Assembly: GCF_029227915.1 (NCBI RefSeq)
Contig: NC_079881.1
Span: 22,607,501 to 22,671,500 of the forward strand
Direction: 5' to 3'
From: Hydractinia symbiolongicarpus
Taxonomy: Eukaryota > Cnidaria > Hydrozoa > Anthoathecata > Hydractiniidae
DNA: 64,000 bases
The number at the start of each line of letters is the position of its first letter. Positions within the stretch are counted from its first letter, which is position 1. The notes under the pieces were generated by a model, which made no database searches, was not told where the DNA came from, and was given only the letters and a program-made list of their open reading frames with translations. Of this stretch, positions 10,446-23,340 are shown in pieces. A program made the position numbers and the translations under genes.

Positions 10446-10480
10446 GGAGGTAAAAGTTAGGGATTTTAATAGGGAACGTA

Positions 10481-10852
10481 TGAGTCATTTTTACTTAGGG
10501 ACTAATCCTAGCCAATAGCGCGCGCTGAAGAAATGGAGACAATTTCAAAAACTACATTTCATTGACATTTTAACGGTATCTGTCCGTTCGTGTAACAACA
10601 GTTGCGTCACCAATGGGTACCACCATGTATTTAGCGATATTTTTCCGATATTACTAGGTTGTTTTGCTTTTAACAGTGAAACGATTGACCGTGGGACCTA
10701 ATTGAACTGATTTTCGGCTTTGACCTTTTAATTGTGGTAAATGAGACAATTGAACTCTAAGAATTAAGATTCTTGTTACGTTAGCTTGATTGCCGGAACT
10801 CAGTATTTACACTGCGCGCTGTGTTAACTCTTTATTTACAATTTTAGATAAA
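10481..10852 (+). repeat. First (left-edge) monomer, full length and undecayed
   Basis: The array begins abruptly with a normal 372-bp monomer. Its head (TTACTTAGGG, AGCCAATAGCGCGC) matches monomer heads at 47450, 53017 and 56681. The 35 bases before it (10446-10480) show no similarity to the monomer tail, so the junction lies at or just before 10481. Confidence 0.85.
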
Positions 10853-11225
10853 TGAGTCATTTTTACTCTGGGACTAATCCCAGCCTTTAGCGCGCTGAAG
10901 AAATGAAGACAGTTTCAAAAACAACATTTCATTAACTTTCTAACAGTATCATTCCGTTTGAGTTACAAGGGTTGCGTCACAAATTTGTACCAACATGTAT
11001 TTAGCGATAATTTTGCGATATTACTAGGTTGCATTGCTTTTAATAGTGAAACGATTGATCGTGTACCAAATTGAACTGATTTTGGACTTTGACCTTTTAA
11101 ATGTGGTAAATGACACAAATGGATTCTAAGAATTAAGATCCTTGTTACGTTAGCTTGATTGCCGGAACTCAGTATTTACACTGCGCGCTGTGTTGGCTCT
11201 TTATTTACAAATTTAGATCAATGAG
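10754..11225 (+). repeat. 472-bp block identical to 60618-61089
   Basis: Covering the tail of monomer 1 and all of monomer 2, this block matches 60618-61089 at every base I compared, offset 49,864 bp. Both carry markers rare elsewhere in the array: GTTAACTC, AAATGAAGACAG, TATCATTCCG, CACAAATTTGTACC, AATAGTGAAACG, GACACAAATGGATTC, AGATCCTTG and GTTGGCTC. Confidence 0.9.
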
Positions 11226-11962
11226 CCATTTTTACTCTGGGACTAATCCTAGCCCTTAGCGCGCTGAAGAAATGGAGACAGTTTCAAAAACAAAATTTCA
11301 TTGACTTTCTGACGGTATCTGTCCGTTTGAGTTACAACGGTTGCGTCACCAATTCGTACCACCATGTACTTAGCGATATTTTTCCGATGTTCCTAGGTTG
11401 CATTGCTTTTGGAAGTGAAACGATTGACCGTGGGTCCTAATTGAACTGACTTTGGACTTTAACCTTGTAAATGTGGTAATTGAAACAATTGGACTCCAAG
11501 AATTAACATTCTTCTTTTTTTGACATGAATACTGGAACTCCACAATTACATTGGAAACTGTGTTAGCTCTTTATTTACAAATGTAGATCATTGAGTCATT
11601 TTTACTTTGGGACTAATCCTAGCCATTAGCGCGCGCTGAAGAAATGGAGACAGTTTCAAAAACAACATTTCATTAACTTTCTAACGGTATCAGTCCGTTT
11701 GAGTTACAAGGGTTGCGTCACATATTCGTACCAACATTTACTTAGCGATAATTTTGCGATATTACTAGGTTGCATTGCTTTTAACAGTGAAACGATTGAT
11801 CGTGTACCTAATTGAACTGATTGTGGACTTTGACCTTATAAATGTGGTAAATTAGACAATTGAACGCCAAGAATTAACATTCTTGTTATGTTAGCTTGAT
11901 TGCCGGAACTCAGTATTTACAATGAGCGCTGTGTTAGCTTTTTATTTGCAAATTAAGATTAA

Positions 11963-13400
11963 TGAGTCATTCTTACTGTGGGACTAATCGTAGCAGTTAG
12001 CGCGCCTTGAAAAAATGGAGACAGTTTCAAAAAGTACATTTCATTAACTTTCTGTTGGCATCAGTGCATTTGAGTTACAACGGTTGCGCTACCTATTGGA
12101 ACCAACATGTATTTAGCAATTTTTTTTCCGATATTACTAGGTTGCGTTGCTTTCAATAGTGAAACGATTCACCGTGGAAACTTTTTAAAGTGATTTTAGA
12201 CTTTGACCTTTTAAAAGCGGTAAATGAGACAATTGATCTTCAGCATGATTGCCGGAACTCAGTAGTTACATTGCGCGCTGTGTTAGCTCTTTATTTACAA
12301 ATTTAGATCAATGAGTTGTTTTTACTCTGGGAATAATTCCAGCCATTAGCACGCTGAAGAAATAGAGAGTGTTTCAAAAACTACATTTCATTGACTTTCT
12401 AACGGTATCCGTCCGTTCGTTTAACAACAGTTGCGTCACCAATGGGTACCACCATGTATTTAGCGATATTTTTCCGATATTACTAGGTTGTATTGCTTTT
12501 AACAGTGAAACGATTGACCGTGGGACCTAATTGAACTGATTTTCGGCTTTGAACTTTTAAATGTGGTAAATGAGACAATTTAACTCTAAGAATTAAGATT
12601 CTTGTTACGTTAGCTTGATTGCCGGAACTCAGTATTTACACTGCGCGCTGTGTAAGCTCCTTATTTACAATTTTAGATAAATGAGTCATTCTTACTGTGG
12701 CACTAATCGTAGCAGTTAGCGCGCCTTGAAAAAATGGAGACAGTTTCAAAAAGTACATTTCTTTAACTTTCTGATGGCATCAGTGCATTTGAGTTACAAC
12801 GGTTGCGCCACCTATTGGAACCAACATGTATTTAGCAATTTTTTTTCCGATATTACTAGGTTGCATTGCTTTCAACAGTGAAACGATTCACCGTGGAAAC
12901 TTTTTAAAGTGATTTTAGACTTTGACCTTTTAAAAGCGGTAAATGAGACAATTGATCTTCAGCATGATTGCCGGAACTCAGTAGTTACATTGCGCGCTGT
13001 GTTAGCTCTTTATTTACAAATTTAGACCAATGAGTTGTTTTTACTCTGGGACTAATCCCAGCCATTAGCGCGCTGAAGAAATAGAGAGTGTTTCAAAAAC
13101 TACATTTCATTGACTTTCTAACGGTATCCGTCCGTTCGTTTAACAACAGTTGCGTCACCAATGGGTACCACCATGTATTTAGCGATATTTTTCCGATATT
13201 ACTAGGTTGTATTGCTTTTAACAGTGAAACGATTGACCGTGGGACCTAATTGAACTGATTTTCGGCTTTGAACTTTTAAATGTGGTAAATGAGACAATTG
13301 GACTCTAAGAATTAAGATTCTTGTTACGTTAGCTTGATTGCCGGAACTCAGTATTTACACTGCGCGCTGTGTAAGCTCCTTATTTGCAATTTTAGATAAA
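11963..13400 (+). repeat. Two copies of a 719-bp dimer (349 + 370)
   Basis: Monomer starts at 11963, 12312, 12682 and 13031 form two successive 719-bp dimers. Each is a 349-bp short-class monomer followed by a 370-bp monomer with GAGTTGTTT at its head and AGAGAGTG instead of GAGACAG. The copies differ by scattered substitutions. Confidence 0.85.
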
Positions 13401-14138
13401 TGAGTCATTTTAAATCTGGGACTAATCCCAGCCTTTAGCGCGCTGAAAAAATGGAGACAGTCTCAAAAACAACATTTCATTAACTTTCTGACGGTATCTG
13501 TCCGTTTGAGTTACAACGGTTGCGTCACCAATTGGTACCACCATGTACTTAGCGATATTTTTCCGATGTTCCTAGGTTGCATTGCTTTTGGAAGTGAAAC
13601 GATTGACCGTGGGACCTAATTGAACTGATTTTGGACTTTGACCTTGTAAATGTGGTAACTGAGACAATTGAACTGCAAGAATTAACATTCTTCTTACTTT
13701 GGAATGAATACTGGAACTCCACAGTTACATTGGAAACTGTGTTAGCTCTTTTTTTACAAATGTAGATCATTGAGTCATTTTTACTTAGGGACTAATCCTA
13801 GCCTTAACGCGCTGAAGAAATGGAGACAGTTTCAAAAACAACATTTCATTAACTTTCTAACGGTATCAGTCCGTTTGAGTTACAACGGTTGCGTCACATA
13901 TTCGTACCAACATTTACTTAGCGATAATTTTGCGATATTACTAGGTTGCATTGCTTTTAACAGTGAAACGATTGATCGTGTACCTAATTGAACTGATTGT
14001 GGACTTTGACCTTATAAATGTGGTAAATTAGACAATTGAACGCCAAGAATTAACATTCTTGTTATGTTAGCTTGATTGCCGGAACTCAGTATTTACACTG
14101 AGCGCTGTGTTAGCTCTTTATTTGCAAATTAAGATTAA

Positions 14139-17100
14139 TGAGTCATTCTTACTGTGGCACTAATCGTAGCAGTTAGCGCGCCTTGAAAAAATGGAGACAG
14201 TTTCAAAAAGTACATTTCATTAACTTTCTGATGGCATCAGTGCATTTGAGTTACAACGGTTGCGCCACCTATTGGAACCAACATGTATTTAGCAATTTTT
14301 TTTCCGATATTACTAGGTTGCATTGCTTTCAACAGTGAAACGATTCACCGTGGAAACTTTTTAAAGTGATTTTAGACTTTGACCTTTTAAAAGCGGTAAA
14401 TGAGACAATTGATCTTCAGCATGATTGCCGGAACTCAGTAGTTACATTGCGCGCTGTGTTAGCTCTTTATTTACAAATTTAGATCAATGAGTTGTTTTTA
14501 TTCTGGGACTAATCCCAGCCTTTAGCGCGCTGAAGAAATAGAGAGTGTTTCAAAAACTACATTTCATTGACTTTCTAACGGTATCCGTCCGTTCGTTTAA
14601 CAACAGTTGCGTCACCAATGGGTACCACCATGTATTTAGCGATATTTTTCCGATATTACTAGGTTGTATTGCTTTTAACAGTGAAACGATTGACCGTGGG
14701 ACCTAATTGAACTGATTTTCGGCTTTGACCTTTTAAATGTGGTAAATGAGACAATTGGACTCTAAGAATTAAGATTCTTGTTACGTTAGCTTGATTGCCG
14801 GAACTCAGTATTTACACTGCGCGCTGTGTAAGTTCCTTATTTACAATTTTAGATAAATGAGTCATTTTCACTCTGGGACTAATCCCAGCCTTTAGCGCGC
14901 TGAAGAAATGGAGACAGTTTCAAAAACAACATTTCATTAACTTTCTAACAGTATCAATCCGTTTGAGTTACAAGGGTTGCGTCACATATTCGTACCAACA
15001 TGTATTTAGCGATATTTTTGCGATATTACTAGGTTGCATTGCTTTTAGAAGTAAAACGATTGACCGTGGGACCTAATTGAACTGATTTTAGACCTTGACC
15101 TTATAAATGTGGTAATTGAGACAATTGGACTCCAAGAATTAACATTCTTCTTACTTTGGCATGAATGCTGGAACTCGCTAGTTACACTGGAAACTGTTTT
15201 AGCTCTTTATCTACAAATGTAGATCAATGAGTCATTTATATTGTGAGACTAATCATATCTGTTATCGCGTCCTAAAGAAATAGAGACAGATTCAAAAACA
15301 ACATTTCATTGACTTTCTAACGGTGTCAGTCCGTTTGAGTTATAACGGTTGTGTCACATATTCCTACCAACATGTATTTTGCGATATTTTTCCGATATTA
15401 CTAGGCTGCATTGCCATTAAAAGTGAAGCAATTTATCGTGGGACCTAATTGAACTGATTTTCGGCTTTGACCTTTTAAATATGATAAATGAGACAATTGG
15501 ACTCTAAGAATTAAGAGTTTTGTTACGTTAGCTTGATTGCCGGAACTCAGTATTTACACTGCGCACTGTGTTAGCTCTTTATTTACAGATTTAGATCAAC
15601 AAGTCAGTTTTACTCTGGGATTAATCCTAGCCCTTTGCGCGCTGAAGAAATAGAGACAGTTTCAAAAACAACATTTCATTAACTTTCTAACAGTATCAAT
15701 CCGTTTGAGTTACAAGGGTTGCGTCACATATTCGTACCAACATTTACTTAGCGATAATTTTGCGATATTACTAGGTTGCATTGCTTTTAACAGTGAAACG
15801 ATTGATCGTGTACCTAATTGAACTGATTGTGGACTTTGACCTTATAAATGTGGTAAATTAGACAATTGAACGCCAAGAATTAACATTCTTGTTATGTTAG
15901 CTTGATTGCCGGAACTCAGTATTTACACTGAGCGCTGTGTTAGCTCTTTATTTGCAAATTAAGATTAATGAGTCATTCTTACTGTGGCACTAATCGTAGC
16001 AGTTAGCGCGCCTTGAAAAAATGGAGACATTTTCAAAAAGTGCATTTCATTAACTTTCTGATAGCATCAGTGCATTTGAGTTACAACGGTTGCGCCACCT
16101 ATTGGAACCAACATGTATTTAGCAATTTTTTTTCCGATATTACTAGGTTGCATTGCTTTCAACAGTGAAACGATTCACCGTGGAAACTTTTTAAAGTGAT
16201 TTTAGACTTTGACCTTTTAAAAGCGGTAAATGAGACAATTGATCTTCAGCATGATTGCCAGAACTCAGTAGTTACATTGCGCGCTGTGTTAGCTCTTTAT
16301 TTACAAATTTAGATCAATGAGTTGTTTTTACTCTGGGACTAATCCCAGCCATTAGCGCGCTGAAGAAATAGAGAGTGTTTCAAAAACTACATTTCATTGA
16401 CTTTCTAACGGTATCCGTCCGTTCGTTTAACAACAGTTGCGTCACCAATGGGTACCACCATGTATTTAGCGATATTTTTCCGATATTACTAGGTTGTATT
16501 GCTTTTAACAGTGAAACGATTGACCGTGGGACCTAATTGAACTGATTTTCGGCTTTGACCTTTTAAATGTGGTAAATGAGAGAATTGGACTCTAAGAATT
16601 AAGATTCTTGTTACGTTAGCTTGATTGCCGGAACTCAGTATTTACACTGCGCGCTGTGTAAGTTCCTTATTTACAATTTTAGATAAATGAGTCATTTTCA
16701 CTCTGGGACTAATCCCAGCCTTTAGCGCGCTGAAGAAATGGAGACAGTTTCAAAAACAACATTTCATTAACTTTCTAACAGTATCAATCCGTTTGAGTTA
16801 CAAGGGTTGCGTCACATATTCGTACCAACATGTATTTAGCGATATTTTTGCGATATTACTAGGTTGCATTGCTTTTAGAAGTGAAACGATTGACCGTGGG
16901 ACCTAATTGAACTGATTTTAGACCTTGACCTTATAAATGTGGTAATTGAGACAATTGGACTCCAAGAATTAACATTCTTCTTACTTTGGCATGAATGCTG
17001 GAACTCGCTAGTTACACTGGAAACTGTTTTAGCTCTTTATCTACAAATGTAGATCAATGAGTCATTTATATTGTGAGACTAATCATATCTGTTATCGCGT

Positions 17101-17799
17101 CCTAAAGAAATAGAGACAGATTCAAAAACAACATTTCATTGACTTTCTAACGGTGTCAGTCCGTTTGAGTTATAACGGTTGTGTCACATATTCCTACCAA
17201 CATGTATTTTGCGATATTTTTCCGATATTACTAGGCTGCATTGCCATTAAAAGTGAAGCAATTTATCGTGGGACCTAATTGAACTGATTTTCGGCTTTGA
17301 CCTTTTAAATGTGATAAATGAGACAATTGGACTCTAAGAATTAAGAGTTTTGTTACGTTAGCTTGATTGCCGGAACTCAGTATTTACACTGCGCGCTGTG
17401 TTAGCTCTTTATTTACAGATTTAGATCAACAAGTCAGTTTTACTCTGGGATTAATCCTAGCCCTTTGCGCGCTGAAGAAATGGAGACAGTTTCAAAAACA
17501 ACATTTCATTAACTTTCTAACAGTATCAATCCGTTTGAGTTACAAGGGTTGCGTCACATATTCGTACCAACATTTACTTAGCGATAATTTTGCGATATTA
17601 CTAGGTTGTATTGCTTTTGGAAGTGAAACGATTGACCGTGGGACCTAATTGAACTGATTTTGGACTTTGACCTTGTAAATGTGGTAACTGAGACAACTGG
17701 ACTCCAAGAATTAACATTCTTCTTACTTTGGAATGAATACTGGAACTCCACAGTTACATTGGAAACTGTGTTAGCTCTTTATTTACAAATGTAGATCAT
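14139..17799 (+). repeat. Two copies of an ~1830-bp pentamer
   Basis: Monomers at 14139, 14488, 14858, 15228 and 15600 recur at 15969, 16318, 16688, 17058 and 17430 with offset 1830 bp. Shared markers include the CAAGTCAG head of the fifth unit and CATATCTGTTATCGCGTCCTAAAG in the fourth. Within the last unit (17430) the sequence switches near 17610 from the pentamer type to the type seen at 13570 (TTTTGGAAGTGAAAC), marking a recombination junction. Confidence 0.85.
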
Positions 17800-20700
17800 T
17801 GAGTCATTTTTACTTAGGGACTAATCCTAGCCTTTAACGCGCTGAAGAAATGGAGACAGTTTCAAAAACAACATTTCATTAACTTTCTAACGATATCAGT
17901 CCGTTTGAGTTACAACGGTTGCGTCACATATTCGTACCAACATTTACTTAGCGATAATTTTGCGATATTACTAGGTTGCATTGCTTTTAACAGTGAAACG
18001 ATTGATCGTGTAACTAATTGAACTGATTGTGGACTTTGACCTTATAAATGTGGTAAATTAGACAATTGAACGCCAAGAATTAACATTCTTGTTATGTTAG
18101 CTTGATTGCCGGAACTCAGTATTTACACTGAGCGCTGTGTTAGCTCTTTATTTGCAAATTAAGATTAATGAGTCATTCTTACTGTGGCACTAATCGTAGC
18201 AGTTAGCGCGCCTTGAAAAAATGGAGACAGTTTCAAAAAGTACATTTCATTAACTTTCTGATGGCATCAGTGCATTTGAGTTACAACGGTTGCGCCACCT
18301 ATTGGAACCAACATGTATTTAGCAATTTTTTTTCCGATATTACTAGGTTGCATTGCTTTCAACAGTGAAACGATTCACCGTGGAAACTTTTTAAAGTGAT
18401 TTTAGACTTTGACCTTTTAAAAGCGGTAAATGAGACAATTGATCTTCAGCATGATTGCCGGAACTCAGTAGTTACATTGCGCGCTGTGTTAGCTCTTTAT
18501 TTACAAATTTAGATCAATGAGTTGTTTTTACTCTGGGACTAATCCCAGCCATTAGCGCGCTGAAGAAATAGAGAGTGTTTCAAAAACTACCTTTCATTGA
18601 CTTTCTAACGGTATCCGTCCGTTCGTTTAACAACAGTTGCGTCACCAATGGGTACCACCATGTATTTAGCGATATTTTTCCGATATTACTAGGTTGTATT
18701 GCTTTTAACAGTGAAACGATTGACCGTGGGACCTAATTGAACTGATTTTCGGCTTTGACCTTTTAAATGTGGTAAATGAGACAATTGGACTCTAAGAATT
18801 AAGATTCTTGTTACGTTAGCTTGATTGCCGGAACTCAGTATTTACACTGCGCGCTGTGTAAGCACCTTATTTACAATTTTAGATAAATGAGTCATTTTTA
18901 ATTTGGGACTAATCCCAGCCTTTAGCGCGCTGAAAAAATGGAGACAGTCTCAAAAACAACATTTCATTAACTTTCTGACGGTATCTGTCCGTTTGAGTTA
19001 CAACGGTTGCGTCACCAATTGGTACCACCATGTACTTAGCGATATTTTTCCGATGTTCCTAGGTTGCATTGCTTTTGGAAATGAAACGATTGACCGTGGG
19101 ACCTAATTGAACTGATTTTGGACTTTGACCTTGTAAATGTGGTAACTGAGACAATTGGACTGCAAGAATTAACATTCTTCTTACTTTGGAATGAATACTG
19201 AAACTCCACAGTTACATTGGAAACTGTGTTAGCTCTTTATTTACAAATGTAGATCATTGAGTCATTTTTACTTAGGAACTAATCCTAGTCTTTAACGCGC
19301 TGAAGAAATGGAGACAGTTTCAAAAACAACATTTCATTAACTTTCTAACGGTATCAGTCCGTTTGAGTTACAACGGTTGCGTCACATATTCGTACCAACA
19401 TTTACTTAGCGATAATTTTGCGATATTACTAGGTTGCATTGCTTTTAACAGTGAAACGATTGAACGTGGGACCTAATTGGACTAATTTTGAACTTTGACC
19501 TTGCAAATGTGGTAAATGAGATAATTGGACTCTAAGAATTAAGATTCTTGTTACGTTAGCTTGATTGCCGGAACTCAGGATTTATACTGCGCGCTGTGTT
19601 AGCTCTTTATTTACAAATTTAGATCAATGAGTAGTTTTTACTCTGGGACTAATCCTAGACACTAGTGGTCGCTGAAGAAATGGATACAGTTTCAAAATCT
19701 ACATTTCATTGACTTTTTGACGGTATCTGTCCGTTTGAGTTACAACAGTTGCGTCACAAATTGGTACCACCATGTATTTAGCGATATTTTTCCGATATTA
19801 CTAGGTTGCATTGCTTTTAGAAGTGAAACGATTGACCGTGGGACCTAATTGAACTGATTTTGGACTTTGACCTTATAAATGTGGTAAATGAGACAATTGG
19901 ACTCCAAGAATTAACATTCTTCTTACTTTGGCATGAATGCTGGAACTCGGCAGTTACACTGGAGACTGTGTTAGCTCTTCATCTACAAATGTAGATCAAT
20001 GAGTTATTCATACTGTGAGACTAATCCTATCAGTTATCGCGTCCTGACGAAATAGAGACAGTTTCAAAAACAACATTTCATTGACTTTCTAACGGTATCC
20101 GTCCGTTCGTGTAACAACAGTTGCGTCACCAATTGGTACCACCATGTATTTAGCAATATTTTTCCGATATTACTAGGTTGCATTGCTTTTAACAGTGAAA
20201 CGATTAACCGTGGGACCTAATTGAACTAATTTTAGACCTTGACCTTATAAATGTGGTAATTGAGACAATTGGACTCCAAGAATTAACATTCTTCTTACTT
20301 TGGCATGAATGCTGGAACTCCGCAGCTACACTGGAAACTGTGTTAGCTTTTTATTTACAAATGTAGATCAATGAGTCATTTTTACTCTGGGACTAATTCT
20401 AGCCATTAGCGCGCTGAAGAAATGGAGACAGTTTCACAAACTACATTTCAATGACTTTCTAACGGCGCCCGTCTGTTTTAGTTACAACAGTTGCGTCATC
20501 AATTGGTACCACCATGTATTTAGCGATATTTTTCTGATATTACTAGGTTACACTGCTTTTAACAGTGAAACGATTGACCGTGGGACCTAATTGGAATGAT
20601 TTTGGACTTTGACCTTATAAATGCGGTAAATGAGACAATTGGACTCCGAGAATTAACATTCTTCTTACCATGGCATGCATGCTGGAACTCCGCAGTTACA

Positions 20701-22227
20701 CTGGAAACTGTGTTAGCTCTTTATTTACAAATGTGGATCAATGAGTCATTTTTACTCTGGGACTATTTCTAGCCATTAGCGCGCGCTGAAGAAATGTAGA
20801 CAGTTTCACAAACAACATTTCATTGACTTTCTAATGGTATCAGTCCGTTTGAGTTATAACGGTTGCGTCACATATTCGTACCAACATGTATTTAGCGATA
20901 TTATTCCGATATTACTAGGCTGCATTGTCTTTTAAAGTGAAGCGATTTATCGTGGGACCTAATTGAACTGATTTTGGGCTTTGACCTTTTAAATGTGGTA
21001 AATGAGACAATTGGACTCTAAGAATTAAGATTCTTGTTACGTTAGCTTGATTGCCGGAACTCAGGATTTACACTGCGCGCTGTGTTAGCTCTTTAGTTAC
21101 AAATTTAGATCAATGAGTAGTCTTTACTCTGGGACTAATCCTAGACACTAGTGGGCGCTGAAGAAAGGATACAGTTTCAAAAACTACATTCCATTGATTT
21201 TCTGACGGTATCTGTCCGTTTGAGTTACAACAGTTGCGTCACCATTTGGTACCACCATGTATTTAGCGATATTTTTCCGATATTACTAGGTTGCATTGCT
21301 TTTAGAAGTGAAACGATTGACCGTGGGACCTAATTGAACTGATTTTGGACTTTGACCTTATAAATGTGGTAAATCAGACAATTGGACTCCAAGAATTAAC
21401 ATTCTTCTTACTTTGGCATGAATGCTGGAACTCGGCAGTTACACTGGAAATTGTGTTAGCTCTTTATCTACAAATGTAGATCAATGAGTGATTCATACTG
21501 TGAGACTAATCCTATCCGTTATCGCGTCCTGAAGAAATAGAGACAATTTCACAAACAACACTTCATTGACTTTATAACGGTAATTGTCTGTTTCAGTTAC
21601 AACTGCTGCGTAACCAATTGGTACCACCATGTGTTTAGCGAGATTTTTCCGATATTACTAGGTTGCATTGCTTTTAACAGTGAAACAATTGACCGTGGGA
21701 CCTAATTGAACTGATTTTAGACCTTGACCTTATAAATGTTGTAATTGAGACAATTGGACTCCAAGAATTAACATTCTTCTTATTTTGGCATGAATGCTGG
21801 AACTCCGCAGTTACACTAGAAACTGTGTTAGCTCTTTATTTACAAATGTAGATCAATGAGTCATTTTTACTCTGGGACTAATCCTAGCCATTAGCGCGCG
21901 CTGAAGAAATGGAGACAATTTTAATAACTACATTTCATTGACTTTCTAACGGTAATCGTCCGTTTCAGTTACAACAGTTGCGTCACCAATTGGTACCACC
22001 ATGTATTTAGTAATATTTTTCCGATGTTACTAGGTTGCATTGCTTTTAGAAGTGAAACGATTGACGTGGCACCTAATTTAACTGATTTTTGACTTTGACC
22101 TTATAAATGTGGTGAATAAGACAATTGGACACCAAGAATTAACATTCTTCTTACTTTGGCATGTGTGCTAGAACTCGGCAGTTACACTGGAAACTGTGTT
22201 AGCTCTTTATCTACAAATGTAGATCAA
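17800..22227 (+). repeat. Irregular stretch of 12 monomers
   Basis: Starts are at 17800, 18169 (349-bp class), 18518, 18888, 19258, 19628, 20000, 20372, 20742, 21114, 21485 and 21857. The first four echo 13771, 14139, 14488 and 13401. The rest show no simple tandem higher-order period, but about 1 kb from 19340 matches the region from 29364. Monomers here are comparatively diverse. Confidence 0.75.
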
Positions 22228-23340
22228 TGAGTCATTTATATTGTGAGACTAATCCTATCTGTTATCGCGTCCTGAAGAAATAGAGACAGATTCAAAAACA
22301 ACATTTCATTGACTTTCTAACGGTGTCAGTCCGTTTGAGTTATAACGGTTGCGTCACATATTCCTACCAACATGTATTTTGCGATATTTTTCCGATATTA
22401 CTAGGCTGCATTGCCTATAAAAGTAAAGCAATTTATCGTGGGACCTAATTGAACTGATTTTCGGCTTTGACCTTTCAAATGTGGTAAATGAGACAATTGT
22501 ACTTTAAGGATTAAGATTTTTGTTACATTAGCTTGATTGCCGGAACTCAGTATTTACACTGCGCGCGGTGTTAGCTCTTGATTTACAAATTTAGATCAAT
22601 AAGTCATTTTTACTCTGGGATTAATCCTAGCCCTTTGCGCGCTGAAGAAATGGAGACAGTTTCAAAAACTACATTTCATTGACTTTCTAACGGTATCCGT
22701 CCGTTCTTGTAACAACAGTTGCGTCACCAATGGGTACCACCATGTATTTAGCGATATTTTTCCGATATTACTATGTTGTATTGCTTTTAACAGTGTAACG
22801 ATTGACCGTGGGACCTAATTGAACTGATTTTTGGCTTTGACCTTTTATATGTGGTAAATGAGACAATTGGACTCCAAGAATTAACATTCTTCTTACTTTG
22901 GCATGAATGCTGGAACTCTGCAGTTACACTGGAAACTGTGTTAGCTCTTTATCTACAAATGTAGATCAATGAGTCATTTATACTGTGAGACTAATCCTAT
23001 CCGTTATCGCGTCCTGAAAAAATAGAGACAGTTTCACAAACAACACTTCATTGACTTTGTAACGGTAATTGTCCGTTTCAGTTACAACAGCTGCGTAACC
23101 AATTGGTACCACCATGTGTTTAGCGAGATTTTTCCGATATTACTAGGTTGCATTGCTTTTAACAGTGAAACGATTGACGTGGCACCTAATTTAACTGATT
23201 TTTGACTTTGACCTTTTAAATGTGGTGAATAAGACAATTGGACACCAAGAATTAACATTCTTCTTACTTTAGCATGTATGCTAGAACTCGGCAGTTACAC
23301 TGAAATCTGTGTTAGCTCTTTATCTACAAATGTAGATCAA
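22228..23340 (+). repeat. 1113-bp trimer, first of the central series
   Basis: Units of 372, 370 and 371 bp (starts 22228, 22600, 22970). The same trimer type restarts at 23341, 24454, 26310 and 27423. Head types are TTATATTGTGAGAC, AAGTCATTTTTACTCTGGGATT and TTATACTGTGAGAC in that order. Confidence 0.88.
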
